Source: Robertmurraya sp047302285 (GTDB lineage Bacteria; Bacillota; Bacilli; Bacillales; Cytobacillaceae). Taken from it: a DNA stretch of 64,000 bases. Below the pieces are notes generated by a model that saw only the letters and a program-made list of their open reading frames with translations, was not told the DNA's origin and did no database searches. The position numbers and the translations under genes were made by a program. Numbering within the stretch: the stretch's first letter is position 1; the number at the start of each line of letters is the position of its first letter. Below are positions 1 to 8,727 of the stretch, in pieces. The DNA is taken from positions 806,001 through 870,000 of the forward strand of contig NZ_CP154845.1 of NCBI RefSeq assembly GCF_047302285.1. Reading direction: 5' to 3'.

Positions 1-114
1 GCATATGTTTGTGTAGGAATAAACACTATTGTTAATTTAATCGTTATGGTCATGATAGCTGTCTATATGATTAAAATGATTCTCGTTTTTCCAAAAAGAT
101 TGAAAGGATCGTAA
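1..114 (+). CDS. C-terminal end of an unidentified membrane protein (partial)
   Basis: Reading frame 1 is open from the first base and ends with TAA at 112-114. The 37 visible residues are mostly hydrophobic (I, V, M, L) and end in a short basic tail (PKRLKGS), as in the last transmembrane helix of an integral membrane protein with a cytoplasmic C-terminus. The start lies outside the window, so the family cannot be named. It could also be a chance open frame, because only 37 codons are visible. Confidence 0.4.
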   Translation, partial: AYVCVGINTIVNLIVMVMIAVYMIKMILVFPKRLKGS

Positions 115-232
115 GTAAAAACATTTATTGTTACGAAAGAATGAGGACAGAATAATAAAGGTTGGTTTTGTCAGTAAAGAACGAAGCTCGGAAAGAGTTA
201 ATAAATCAAGTTTTAAAGAGGGAGGTTGTGAA

Positions 233-769
233 ATGAAACTTGTAGGGGTATCAGGGTCACTTGTTGGTTCCAAAACATCAAAGGCTGTACACGAAGTATT
301 AGTAGCAGCAAAAACAATCGATTCATCCATCCAAATAGAATTAATAGATCTACGAGAGTATGATGTGGAATTGGTAATCGGGCACCCATTAAGTTATTAC
401 AATAGTGATACAATGAAAGTGGTAAATACAATTTTATCGGCAGATTTTCTTATTTTCGGAACACCTATATACCAGGCATCTATTACGGGTGCACTTAAAA
501 ACTTGATAGACCATTTTCCCATTGATGCATTTAAATCTAAAGTTACCGGAATCATCACAACTGGAGGTACCGAAAAGCATTATCTTGTTACCGAGTATCA
601 ATTAAGGCCAATCCTAACTTACCTAAAAGGTATAGTACCGGTTGGTAATGTATTTGTACATAATGATGATTTTGATGAGGATAACGAAATAAAAAATGTG
701 GAAGTTTCAAAGCGTATAATAAAATTGGCTGAGGAAATGATTTCTTTGCAAAAAATTTCAAACTATTAG
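233..769 (+). CDS. NADPH-dependent FMN reductase family protein
   Basis: A flavodoxin-fold oxidoreductase of 178 residues that would reduce FMN with NAD(P)H in the cytoplasm. The N-terminus MKLVGVSGSLVGSKTS is the phosphate-binding loop of the family. GTPIYQASITGALKNLID is the typical second flavin-binding segment, and a GIITTGG segment follows at about residue 104. I chose the ATG at 233 because a strong GGGAGG site lies just upstream and the family motif starts at residue 3; the frame is open further upstream but has no comparable start. The gene is followed by a terminator-like hairpin, so it is probably monocistronic. The physiological partner is not evident from the neighbours. Confidence 0.88.
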   Translation: MKLVGVSGSLVGSKTSKAVHEVLVAAKTIDSSIQIELIDLREYDVELVIGHPLSYYNSDTMKVVNTILSADFLIFGTPIYQASITGALKNLIDHFPIDAFKSKVTGIITTGGTEKHYLVTEYQLRPILTYLKGIVPVGNVFVHNDDFDEDNEIKNVEVSKRIIKLAEEMISLQKISNY

Positions 770-798
770 GAGTAATAACGATTATATAATTTTCCTGT

Positions 799-831
799 AC
801 GTTTATCTAAGTGTGATTAACGTTTTTTTAT
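799..831 (+). terminator. Rho-independent terminator after FMN reductase gene
   Basis: An imperfect stem (ACGTTTATC with GATTAACGT) is followed by a run of seven T, 30 bp after the reductase stop codon. Confidence 0.6.
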
Positions 832-981
832 GGGGGAAATAGAGAAACTAGGGTCAGTCCTTTTTTACCGAAAGTCCAAGGAATATTCTTCTAATGAAAA
901 TGCAATATACTAATGAGCTACTGGGATCTTTTTGGAATAAGCTTTTTTAGACAGTAGCCTGATTAAGAAGGGATGTAAACC

Positions 982-1119
982 ATGACAAACCGCAACAACA
1001 ATCGAAGTCAGCCACATACGGGAGGGAATAATGCAGCTGATACAGAATTTGCTGCGGAGTTTACCCAAAGTAAAAAAGCAAGGAAGGGAGCAGCAAGGGA
1101 AAGAAAAAATAAAAGCTAA
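982..1119 (+). CDS. Small basic hydrophilic protein, possibly spore-associated
   Basis: A 45-codon ORF with an AAGGGATG-like ribosome site and a strong terminator that begins at its stop codon, which argues that it is a real transcript unit. The product is very hydrophilic and rich in N, K, R, G and A, with an acidic centre (DTEFAAEFTQ) and a basic tail. This composition resembles small Bacillus spore proteins (SASP gamma, YfhD or YuzL types), but I cannot assign a family. It has no membrane segment or signal peptide. Confidence 0.5.
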   Translation: MTNRNNNRSQPHTGGNNAADTEFAAEFTQSKKARKGAARERKNKS

Positions 1120-1168
1120 AAAGGCAAAGTGGATATTCACTTTACGTGATATCCATTTTGCCTTTTTG
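1119..1168 (+). terminator. Strong rho-independent terminator
   Basis: A 17-bp near-perfect stem (AAAGGCAAAGTGGATAT paired with ATATCCATTTTGCCTTT, one wobble) is followed by a T run directly after the small ORF. Confidence 0.85.
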
Positions 1169-1207
1169 CGTTTGCCTTTCCCAGGAGACCCTTCACCTAA
1201 ATGTTAT

Positions 1208-2458
1208 TAACTCAACTTTCGTACACTGAAATAGGCAGGTAGACCATGATGTAATTAGGTAAGCCTGCCATCCAGTGTTGTAGTTGACTTTGAATGAACT
1301 TCTGAATTCTTTTGTTACTTTCTTTTAGGACATCTTGAAGAAGCTCGAGTAACTGCACGAGTGCGACAGCCCAATCGAGATCACTAATTTCATCACAAGG
1401 ATCATAAAATAGTCCCCCTAATGTCCGGTGGTCTGTGCTACACCGGTTCTGCCAGGAGAGGACCATGTATCTCGTAAGGACGATGGTGGTATGACAAATT
1501 AAGGAGTCATACGAACGACCTTGAAACTCCTTTTGTAGCTTTAATAATGATTTGGTTGTTTTGAAAAAGACTTCAATGTCCCAACGAATTCCGTAGATGC
1601 GAATGATTTCTTGTTCACTTAAGCAGCAATCGGTACTTAAAATCGCTAACCATTCACTCTTTTTATTCCGGTTACGGACAAATACGATTTTGACTGGAAC
1701 TCCATTGGCATGTGTCGTTTGAATAGACCGAAGAATCCCTTTCTTTCCTTGAACGGATGAAGCGAATGAATCGAGTTCCTTCAAACTAACCTTTTTATCT
1801 TTCATCAGGTACCGTTGCTTTAAGTTTTTCACCATGCCAATGACATCAAGACCTTGATCTTTGATCTCTTTAATAAGTGGTTGATGAGTAAACCAAGTGT
1901 CCATCAGCACATGAGAAGCTTGAATACCAGTGTTCATTGCCCGCCCAATCATCGTTGGAATTTGTTCAGGAGCCGTTTGTAAAGCTTACTTACTTTTTCA
2001 ATCGAATGTGCGCTTAATATCAGGAGGAATCTTCTCCATGAATAAGTGGAACGGTTTAAGAAACGATAGACTGCGTCTTTAGCTGGAATATCGGTAGATT
2101 TCTTACTTTCAAGTGTTCGAAACCAGTTTTTGTTTTCAAAGATCAAACAGAAAATGAGCTGAAATAAATCAGCACAGGTAAAGCCAAAAGATTTGGTAAT
2201 TCCAGATTTTCTAAGATGTTTCAATACTTTTAGTTCTTTAAAGGTAGAATTAATTTCATTTGGAAGTTGCTTAGATTGGTCATGATTCGTTATCATATAG
2301 AGGACACCTCTTCTGTATGGAATGTTTGATTCTCGACAAATCAACTATACCAAACGGATAGGTGTTTTTTCATGCATTTTTATGTGTCAATGATCGTAAC
2401 ATCGGCAACTACTGCTGGTTGAACTTATCGAACATATCTCGATGCGAAAGTTGAGTTA
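1208..2458 (-). mobile_element. IS4-family insertion sequence, internally deleted
   Basis: The ends carry matching inverted repeats: TAACTCAACTTTCG at 1208-1221 and CGAAAGTTGAGTTA at 2445-2458. The element holds one transposase gene on the minus strand whose middle is missing, so it is about 250 bp shorter than a full-length copy. I saw no clear target duplication, so the exact ends could extend a few bases outside the repeats. Confidence 0.8.
1212..2296 (-). pseudogene. IS4-family transposase, internal deletion
   Basis: Two frames together give an IS4-type DDE transposase. The N-terminal part (2296-1949) has the helix-turn-helix-like start and the KSFGFTCADLFQLIFCLIF segment. The C-terminal part (read from about 1990) has the VLMDTWFTHQPLIK and YGIRWDIEVFFK (YREK-like) motifs. 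At about 1985 the frame jumps straight from EKVSK to LQTAPEQIPTM. In relatives I recall, about 75 codons with the first catalytic aspartate lie between these points. The deletion also breaks the frame. The product cannot be an active transposase. Confidence 0.85.
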
Positions 2459-2550
2459 GTTAGAAAAAAATTATAAATGAAAGAGAAATGAGTATTTCGA
2501 GATGGAAATGAATTGCAATGAAGTTCTACCTTATGACAGTATTGGCAAGG

Positions 2551-2588
2551 GGTCCTAATCCAAGAAGGATTAAGACCTGTTTTTGTTG
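2551..2588 (+). terminator. Orphan terminator hairpin
   Basis: GGTCCTAATCC pairs with GGATTAAGACC around an AAGA loop and is followed by TGTTTTTGTT. No gene precedes it on the plus strand apart from the reversed IS, so it may belong to a gene lost when the IS inserted. Confidence 0.55.
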
Positions 2589-2668
2589 AATTTATACGAA
2601 AGTAACTGAAAAATAATCGACATTTAGTACGTGTTAACCAAGGAGTTTAGCGCGTTTTTTTATTTTTT

Positions 2669-2698
2669 TGAAACTTTTCCCATAGATTGACTATCTAA
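2669..2698 (+). promoter_or_regulatory. Candidate ECF-sigma autoregulatory promoter
   Basis: TGAAACTTTT at 2669-2678 matches the -35 element of Bacillus ECF promoters. CTATCTAA follows at 2691, at the expected spacing for the -10 element. It lies 24 bp before the start of the sigma gene, as expected for autoregulation. The -10 match is imperfect. Confidence 0.5.
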
Positions 2699-2721
2699 TG
2701 GCTAGAGAAAGGAGGGGGAAG

Positions 2722-3267
2722 ATGAAACAAATTAAATTGATCAAGAAAGCAAAATCTGGTGATACTGAGGCTTTTGAGGAACTTCTGATGTTGTATAGTG
2801 ACCAATTATATCGAACCGCATTTTTATATATGGGTAATCGAGAAGATGCTTTGGATGTGGTACAAGAAACGAGCTATAAAGCTTTCATAGCTATAAAGAC
2901 ATTAAAGAAGAATAAATACTTTTCTACTTGGTTAACAAAAATACTGATAAACTCTGCATATGATTTTTTAAAAAAGAGAAAAAGAGATCTGCCATGTGAA
3001 AATATGGAGCAGTTTATATCGACTAAAGAAGTTTATAACATTGAACAAATTGACTTGTTTAGGGCTATTGAAAATCTGAAAGAAACATATCGTGATGCTA
3101 TTATTCTATTTTATTTCCAAGATCTTCAGATAAAAGACATAGCTACTATCATGGACATCCCTGAAAATACGGTAAAAACATATCTCCACAGGGGGAAGGA
3201 ACAATTAAAAACCAACCTAAAGGGGGACAAGTGTGATGAAAGAAAAGTTCTTACAGGAAATTTTTGA
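2722..3267 (+). CDS. ECF-type RNA polymerase sigma factor
   Basis: A sigma-70 family protein of 181 residues with only regions 2 and 4. Region 2 (about residues 25-90) has the YMGNREDALDVVQETSYKAF segment for core and -10 contact. Region 4 (about 120-170) has the helix-turn-helix DLQIKDIATIMDIPENTVKT that reads the -35 element. I chose the ATG at 2722 because AAAGGAGGGGG lies 4-14 bases upstream. The gene overlaps the downstream DUF4179 anti-sigma gene by about 32 bp, the usual arrangement for translational coupling of a sigma factor and its membrane inhibitor. The inducing stress cannot be read from the sequence. Confidence 0.9.
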   Translation: MKQIKLIKKAKSGDTEAFEELLMLYSDQLYRTAFLYMGNREDALDVVQETSYKAFIAIKTLKKNKYFSTWLTKILINSAYDFLKKRKRDLPCENMEQFISTKEVYNIEQIDLFRAIENLKETYRDAIILFYFQDLQIKDIATIMDIPENTVKTYLHRGKEQLKTNLKGDKCDERKVLTGNF

Positions 3268-4366
3268 ACAAGTAGAAGTTCCAAAAGAGGATGTTCGGCA
3301 GTCTATTCGTATAGGTATACAAAGAGCTGAAATAAAGGTAAAGAAGAAAAATCATTTATTAAGAATTCTACCTGCTGCAGCGGTGCTATTTATCACAACT
3401 GTGATTACTTTAGGTTTTTCTTTTCCTTCATTTGCGGAAAAATTGCCGGTTATCGGAAATATTTTCAAGCTGTTTGAGGATAATGATAGAGAATATATTT
3501 TTGAAGAATACGATAGTTATACTACAAAATTAGATTTAACAGAAGAAAGTAATGGCGTCCGTATCACTTTAACAGAAGCCGTGTATGATGGTGAGAATAT
3601 TACCATAGCTTATATGATTGATAGTGAACATGATTTAGGGGAAGAGCCAATTATAGAATCGGATCCGAATTATTTTAAGGAGCTATATGGAGAGCTAAGC
3701 GGAACTCAATTAACGAAGAAATTAGATGAGCATAAGTATGCTGGGATATACACGGTTAATATACTAAATGGGAACCGTCCTGATAGTATTAACTTCATTT
3801 TAGAAGGGATTTCAATCTTTTCACTCGAAGATAGGAAAAATCAAACGGAAGGTAATTGGTCATTTAATTTTATTTTGGATAAAGTTGAAAGTGATATACA
3901 AAAATTTGAGAATCGTGTAACCAAAGGAGAGGGGATGGAAGTAGAACTAAAAAATATGACTACAACCCCCATTTCTACAAGCTTCTATTTTAATCAAAGA
4001 GTAGATCGAAAAGTGTGGGGAGAAGAAAAATTGTCCGCTGTCTTTTTTGATTATGAACTGTCGGATAACTTAGGTAACGTATATACTATGGTGACAAATG
4101 GTTCTTTTGGAAGTGTTATTGAAAAGAGCGGAAGAGCGATAACGACAGAGATTGCCGAGGACGCTACATCTATCTTCATCACGCCTATTGTAACTAGCTA
4201 TAAAGAAACAAGTAAGGGGGGAAATGGAGTAGAATTGGAACTTGCCAAACCCCCATTCAAGCTTGAAACAATTGAGATTCCACTACACATTAGTAACAGA
4301 AAAACAACAAGAAGGATACCAGTAGGATATGATATCCCTAGGATTCTTCTTGTTTTCTTGTACTAA
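3236..4366 (+). CDS. DUF4179-type membrane anti-sigma factor
   Basis: The product (376 residues) has a short cytoplasmic N-terminus of about 40 residues, one membrane helix at about residues 41-62 (ILPAAAVLFITTVITLGFSF) and a large extracellular domain of the DUF4179 type. It should hold the upstream ECF sigma factor inactive until a signal is sensed outside. GTG at 3233 directly precedes ATG 3236; the AGGGGG site fits either. The last 15 or so codons coincide with a terminator-like inverted repeat and read RRIPVGYDIPRILLVFLY, which looks unlike a domain end, so the 3' end may have been remodelled. Confidence 0.85.
   Translation: MKEKFLQEIFEQVEVPKEDVRQSIRIGIQRAEIKVKKKNHLLRILPAAAVLFITTVITLGFSFPSFAEKLPVIGNIFKLFEDNDREYIFEEYDSYTTKLDLTEESNGVRITLTEAVYDGENITIAYMIDSEHDLGEEPIIESDPNYFKELYGELSGTQLTKKLDEHKYAGIYTVNILNGNRPDSINFILEGISIFSLEDRKNQTEGNWSFNFILDKVESDIQKFENRVTKGEGMEVELKNMTTTPISTSFYFNQRVDRKVWGEEKLSAVFFDYELSDNLGNVYTMVTNGSFGSVIEKSGRAITTEIAEDATSIFITPIVTSYKETSKGGNGVELELAKPPFKLETIEIPLHISNRKTTRRIPVGYDIPRILLVFLY
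4306..4358 (+). terminator. Terminator hairpin overlapping the anti-sigma 3' end
   Basis: AACAAGAAG pairs with CTTCTTGTT and encloses a second palindrome (GGATATGATATCC). TTTTCTTG follows. The stem lies inside the coding sequence, just before the stop codon at 4364. Confidence 0.55.
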
Positions 4367-4511
4367 CCGTTTTTAGGAACTATTATGAAATTTCAACTCG
4401 AATATGGCATAGTTTTATCGGTTGGATACAATCTGTAAAGACCATATACAGTTATCGACAGTAGAACGAGCGATATTCCAATAGTTGTAATAATGTCAGT
4501 AGTTGTAGAGA

Positions 4512-4757
4512 CTATTTCGCTGTTCTCTGAAGTAGACGGTTTAAAAAAATTCTAGGTAAGAAAACAATAAGATTGCCGAAGGAGTGAGCAATGATTGGAA
4601 AATATAGTTTCTTTGTTTTGACATATAATATTGAATACAAGAAAGAAGTTAAAAATGCGGCTAAAAAGCTCCCTGAATGTAAAATAGCAAATATTAAGGA
4701 TGTTAAAACGATTCCCTTAAATAGTCCATACTTTTGTCCCCATTTATTTAACATCAT
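4512..4757 (-). pseudogene. CPBP-family intramembrane protease, C-terminal fragment
   Basis: The 81 residues contain the last two conserved motifs of the CPBP (Abi) glutamic-type membrane proteases, FAILHS and IIAHSFGNL. The preceding EExxxR motif and all earlier helices are absent. Homology appears to begin with LNKWGQKYG, which in relatives directly follows the EExxxR motif, so the gene was cut at about 4757. The fragment lacks the catalytic glutamates and cannot be active. Confidence 0.7.
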
Positions 4758-4808
4758 ACCCCGAAAGTTCGATTTAAAAAATTTAATATGTTGAAAATTC
4801 TTTACCAG

Positions 4809-5505
4809 CTATTGATAAAAATCGATACCGTTTGCTTTAGCGGTTTCCGCTAAACTTAAACAAATGGTGTTTGCCTTTGCGCCGGCTTCACTAACAGAGA
4901 AAAGCCAATTTTTTCGACCAATCACATTTGGGCGAATCGCATTTTCTGCTGGAGTATTGTCTATTTCAATTCGACCATCGGATAGAAAAGTTTTTAATCC
5001 CTCTACCCGATTTAATGTATAATCGGCAGCTTTCGCTAAGGCGTTTTTCCCGAAGAAAGGCGATTCCTCTACCCATTTTAGAAACTGTTCTACAATTGGT
5101 TTTGAATGTTTTTGTCTGGCATTTCGGCGTTTTCCCGGTGAAAGATGCTTAAATTGACGTTCTAACCGATATAATCGATCGCAATATTCCACCCCAATTT
5201 GGCCGTTTTTGCTATCAGCTTTCAGCCAATAACGTCGTACATGTGCCAACAATTGGCGAAGGTGATATCGAGTAAATTCCCATATGCCGAATAGCCATCG
5301 CATACCACGGTTCCTTTAAATCCTCCTGTAAAACCTTCTAGGACTGCTCGACTTCGCGATAAGCACTATGGAAAAGAACGATAATAGGCCCTTGGCTTGG
5401 TACGCTTCGGAAGATCCAATTGTATGCATTTGATTGACCTGGCTTTCCATCAGAACGATTAAGAATTTGTGCATATATGGGTGAATGACTACATTCTAAA
5501 ACCCC
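4809..5505 (-). pseudogene. IS66-family TnpC transposase remnant, frameshifted
   Basis: The frame 5303-4809 gives the C-terminal half of an IS66 DDE transposase, including the RYWLKADSKNGQIGVEYCDR and GRIEIDNTPAENAIRP (catalytic E region) segments. Upstream (5505-5303) the homology continues in other frames as SNAYNWIFRS, then RAVLEGFTGGFKGTVVCDGY. At least two frameshifts separate the parts. Upstream portions and the terminal repeats are missing. The sequence differs from the IS66 at 11.5-17.4 kb, so it is an older, separate insertion. Confidence 0.8.
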
Positions 5506-5575
5506 TCTCGTTGTTTACCGATGAATTTTGGAATATGAAAAAATAAGATAAAGATAGTTAGATAATGTACACACT

Positions 5576-5629
5576 TTCTCGATAAAAAATTCATTTTTTA
5601 CAAGTATGATAGAAAAAACTAGGAGCAAG
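5576..5629 (+). promoter_or_regulatory. lgt promoter region sharing a motif with the DUF2933 gene
   Basis: TCTCGATAAAAAATTCAT is followed about 15 bases later by TATGATAGAAAAAA. Nearly the same arrangement occurs at 20866-20915 before the DUF2933-like gene. TATGAT could be the -10 element; there is no good -35 consensus, which suggests an activator. Confidence 0.45.
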
Positions 5630-5690
5630 GAAAAAGTATAGTGTCATTTTTTAAATCTCCAAGAAGATACATTAGAAATGAGGAATATAC

Positions 5691-6518
5691 ATGATACCTA
5701 TATTTAGTTTAGGTCCAGTAACAGTCTACTTTTTTGGTTTAATGATAGCGATCGGTGCATCAGTTGGACTTTTTCTTTTTACAAGAGAGGCCAAAAGAAG
5801 AAGTCTTGACCATAAAAAATTATTGGATGGAGCCCTTTATGCGTTAATCGGAGGGGTAATTGGAGCAAGAGTTGTCTATATATTAGTCTATAATCCATCT
5901 TATTACTTTGAAAATCCTCTCAAAATCCTTCATATATCAGAAGGTGGGCTTTCCATACATGGTGGAATATTAGGAGGGTTACTTGTTGGTTACTGGTTTT
6001 TAAAACGTCATAAGTTACCAATTTGGGAAACATTAGATATAGTAGCTCCTGCTTTAATTATTGCACAGGGGATAAGCAGAATTGGCTGCGACGTATTTGG
6101 AGGGCCTATTTCTAGTGAACTCCCTTGGGGAGTAGAGAAATATGGAGAGTACCTTCATCCAGCCCAAGCATATGAATTTTTATTAGATTACCTATTATTT
6201 GGATATCTGTTGTTACGTCTAAAGAAACCTTCCTACTCAGGTCAAGTGTTTCTTCATTACTTAATTGGATTTTTGATTATTCGAGGTATTGTAGAATTTA
6301 CCAGAGTTAATCCAATGGTCATTGGTCCCTTCAGTGTAAGTCATGTGATGAGCTTGATAGGTATCTTAATTGCGATAATCTTAATAAAATATCGGAGAAA
6401 TTATAAAATTATAAAACAAGATAATAATATCAAAACTAGGGAATATCTCAAAACAGGCGTGTTTGTATTGTTTATCATGGTGATGTCACTCGTAATCTAT
6501 TACTTGGTACAAGTTTAA
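5691..6518 (+). CDS. lgt: Prolipoprotein diacylglyceryl transferase
   Basis: A polytopic membrane enzyme (275 residues) that transfers diacylglycerol from phosphatidylglycerol to the lipobox cysteine of prolipoproteins. The Lgt signature region GGLSIHGGILGG (with the essential His) is at about residues 85-96. Further features are QGISRIGCDVFGG with the conserved arginine, LHPAQAYEF, and at least seven hydrophobic helices. The length is normal. It heads the metal-resistance island rather than the hprK-lgt housekeeping context, so it is probably an accessory copy, which would suit the lipoproteins encoded nearby. It is followed by a terminator. Confidence 0.92.
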   Translation: MIPIFSLGPVTVYFFGLMIAIGASVGLFLFTREAKRRSLDHKKLLDGALYALIGGVIGARVVYILVYNPSYYFENPLKILHISEGGLSIHGGILGGLLVGYWFLKRHKLPIWETLDIVAPALIIAQGISRIGCDVFGGPISSELPWGVEKYGEYLHPAQAYEFLLDYLLFGYLLLRLKKPSYSGQVFLHYLIGFLIIRGIVEFTRVNPMVIGPFSVSHVMSLIGILIAIILIKYRRNYKIIKQDNNIKTREYLKTGVFVLFIMVMSLVIYYLVQV

Positions 6519-6558
6519 AACAGACAAAAATTAATAGAATAACCCAAGGAGGAGTCAG

Positions 6559-6607
6559 TCATCAAGGGATAAATGTGTCCTTTGATGATAGACTTCTCTT
6601 GTTTTTT
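6559..6607 (+). terminator. Rho-independent terminator after lgt
   Basis: A 13-bp stem (TCATCAAGGGATA with TGTCCTTTGATGA, two wobbles) is followed by a T-rich stretch ending in TTTTTT. Confidence 0.8.
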
Positions 6608-6611
6608 ATAT

Positions 6612-6752
6612 AGAAATCAGGAGTTGCAAGTATTATCGGAGCTTATGCAGGAGTTTGCTATTGATGCACTAGATACTAACTCTATAGGATACTTTTCTCA
6701 GATTCAGAAATTCGTCAATTATTTGAATAAGGCGGATGTTGATTATGGCTGA
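6612..6752 (+). pseudogene. Unidentified coding-like fragment before the copA remnant
   Basis: An open frame without a start codon encodes about 46 residues (centre: EFAIDALDTNSIGYFSQIQK). It ends with TGA overlapping the ATG of the following copA remnant by 8 bases, the kind of overlap seen inside operons. It may be the tail of a regulator or other gene that preceded copA. I do not recognise the family. Confidence 0.3.
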
Positions 6753-7019
6753 AAAATTTTAAATATTGAAGGTATGACGTGGGCTTCATGTGCCCAGAGA
6801 ATAGAAAAAGTGACAATAAAGCTACCTGGTGTGATGTCATCCAATGTGAATTTAGCAACTGAAGAAATGCAAATCGAGTTTAAGCCTGAGTACGTTTCTA
6901 TATCTAACATAATTCAAGCGGTTTCACATGCAGGGTATGAGGCGCACGAGGATATTGAAACAGCTGGATCTAATGATGAAGATAGAGAAAAAAAGCAAAG
7001 AGAAAGTAAAAATGCATGA
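6745..7019 (+). pseudogene. Copper P-type ATPase N-terminal remnant (degenerate HMA domain)
   Basis: MAEK at 6745 runs into TAA after a one-base shift, and the heavy-metal-associated domain continues in the other frame (LNIEGMTWASCAQRIEK). The domain is otherwise complete to HAGYEAHED, then stops after about 20 charged residues. The metal-binding CxxC motif is changed to WxxC, so even this domain should not hold copper. The ATPase body is absent. A complete copA lies at 21.6 kb with a different HMA sequence, so this is a second, decayed gene. Confidence 0.75.
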
Positions 7020-7142
7020 TATCTTAATATAGGATATTTATCACTTTGGGTTTTTAAAATTTCCTATAGTTCTCAATTAAATCTGCACATATACATGCGA
7101 TGATAAAACCAACTAATAAAAATTAAGGGTGGAGAAGAACTA

Positions 7143-7679
7143 ATGAATAAAAAGAAACTGTTCATGTTTCTAGGAGCAGCGTTCATTGTAATGTTTATTG
7201 GATGGTTTTATCTAGATCAGTTAAATGTACCAGAAGCAGAAACAACCGAAGAAACAATTGCACAACAAGTAAGGTCAACTCAATCGGAAATTAATTTAGA
7301 AAAGGAAACAAACTCATCTTTACAAAAAACGGATTCACAGGGAACAGTTGCAATTCAGATAACCTTGATACCCGAAAAAAGTTCAACCGATCAACTTCTT
7401 TTTGAAATAGCTTTTAACACTCATTCGGGTGATCTACTTCAATATGAGGTAGACCAACTTGCAATACTAACTTTCGGAACAAACAAAAGTCCTGAAGGTA
7501 CATTTAAGTGGGAATTAGCTAACGAAGACACGCATCATCTGGTTGGCTACTTAACATGGAATGGAGAAGTTATGGAGGAACCTATAACGTTAGAATTAGA
7601 AAACATAGAGTATATTCCTTCAAGATCTTTTATATGGGAGAAAAATGAACTTACAGAAATCTTTAAAAATTTGTATTGA
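7143..7679 (+). CDS. Membrane-anchored extracellular protein of unknown function
   Basis: The product (178 residues) has an N-terminal membrane anchor (LFMFLGAAFIVMFIGWFYL), a Thr/Glu/Ser-rich linker to about residue 65, and a beta-rich domain. The segment LLFEIAFNTHSGDL and later THHLVGYLTW resemble a domain found in secreted proteins of metal-related loci. I cannot give it a name. A GGTGGAG site precedes the ATG. It ends 13 bp before the next gene, so the two probably form an operon. Confidence 0.7.
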   Translation: MNKKKLFMFLGAAFIVMFIGWFYLDQLNVPEAETTEETIAQQVRSTQSEINLEKETNSSLQKTDSQGTVAIQITLIPEKSSTDQLLFEIAFNTHSGDLLQYEVDQLAILTFGTNKSPEGTFKWELANEDTHHLVGYLTWNGEVMEEPITLELENIEYIPSRSFIWEKNELTEIFKNLY

Positions 7680-7692
7680 GAGGGGATTAAAG

Positions 7693-8682
7693 ATGAAAAA
7701 AATAGGACTCATATTTGTTGGTTTATTGATAGTAGTAGCAATTTTTTACATTTCTACAAAGAGTGGACCACCTCTAGCTTATATACCGAATGCAGGTGAA
7801 GGAACAATATCGGTTATTGATACTAAAAAGGATGAAGTGGTTAGGACAATAAAGGTAGATAATCAACTCTCGGATGGGATTGAAGTAAGTTTAGATGGTA
7901 AAAAAATATATGCTGGTAATTATGACAAGGGAGAGTTATTTATTATCAATTCTGATACAGGAGAGGTCGAAAAGAAGATTGATACTGGAGTAAACCTTCA
8001 TGGAATTGATATTACTCCCGATGGAAGATACCTGTATTTAGCAAGTGGAGATTTAAAGGAAGGAGAGCAATACAATTTCATTAAAGTAGTAGATACGAAA
8101 AGAGAGGAGATCATAAAAGAAATAAAATCTCCTTCCAAAAGTCCAGCCCATATTGATTTTAGTAATGACGGGAGTTTAGCATATGTATCCAATGTGATGT
8201 CAAATGATATTTCGTTAATAGATACTAGAAAAATGGAAATAATTTCAACGATCCCTGTTGGTACTACCCCAAATGAACTAGAACCATCAAAGGACGATAA
8301 ATATTTATTTACTGCCAATGTAACAGATGGGACAATTTCCGTTGTCGACATTGTTGAACAAAAAGAAATTAGGACGATTAAGGCAGGGGATGGGACACAT
8401 GGATTAGAACTTTCGCCAGATGGAAAGTTTTTATACGCAGCGAATCGTAGTTCTAATGACCTTATTAAATTTAATCTGGAAAATTATGAAATTACTAAAA
8501 AGGTTATCACAGGAGATTCAGCTAACCATGTTTCCTATGTACCTGGTATTAATAAGCTTTATGTGACAAATAAGGATTCAAATGATCTTACAGTTGTAGA
8601 TGATGAAAGTTTTGAGGTAATAAAAAAAGTCGAACTAGGAAAAACTCCTCATGAAATAAGTTTTTCGAATTTAACTAAATGA
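7693..8682 (+). CDS. YVTN-family beta-propeller protein, membrane-anchored
   Basis: After an N-terminal hydrophobic anchor (residues 4-21) the 329-residue product consists of repeated blades of about 42 residues. Each has a pattern like IPNAGEGTISVIDTKKDEVV, YVSNVMSNDISLIDT, FTANVTDGTISVVD or YAANRSSNDLIKF, which is the YVTN/YncE propeller signature. Such proteins lie outside the membrane and bind ligands or partners; enzymatic activity is not implied. The frame is open from 7645, but GAGAGGGG just before the ATG at 7693 and the signal-anchor favour this start. It is paired with the upstream anchored protein and followed by a terminator. Confidence 0.85.
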   Translation: MKKIGLIFVGLLIVVAIFYISTKSGPPLAYIPNAGEGTISVIDTKKDEVVRTIKVDNQLSDGIEVSLDGKKIYAGNYDKGELFIINSDTGEVEKKIDTGVNLHGIDITPDGRYLYLASGDLKEGEQYNFIKVVDTKREEIIKEIKSPSKSPAHIDFSNDGSLAYVSNVMSNDISLIDTRKMEIISTIPVGTTPNELEPSKDDKYLFTANVTDGTISVVDIVEQKEIRTIKAGDGTHGLELSPDGKFLYAANRSSNDLIKFNLENYEITKKVITGDSANHVSYVPGINKLYVTNKDSNDLTVVDDESFEVIKKVELGKTPHEISFSNLTK

Positions 8683-8694
8683 GTAGGCAGATTC

Positions 8695-8727
8695 AAAAAG
8701 CTGATCAAACAAGATTAGCTTTTTCGT
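8695..8727 (+). terminator. Rho-independent terminator
   Basis: AAAAAGCTGATC pairs with GATTAGCTTTTT around AAACAA, 12 bp after the propeller gene stop. Confidence 0.85.

Noticed and set aside
4591..4794. 67-codon plus-strand ORF
   Set aside because: It is the opposite strand of the CPBP protease fragment, which has recognisable motifs.
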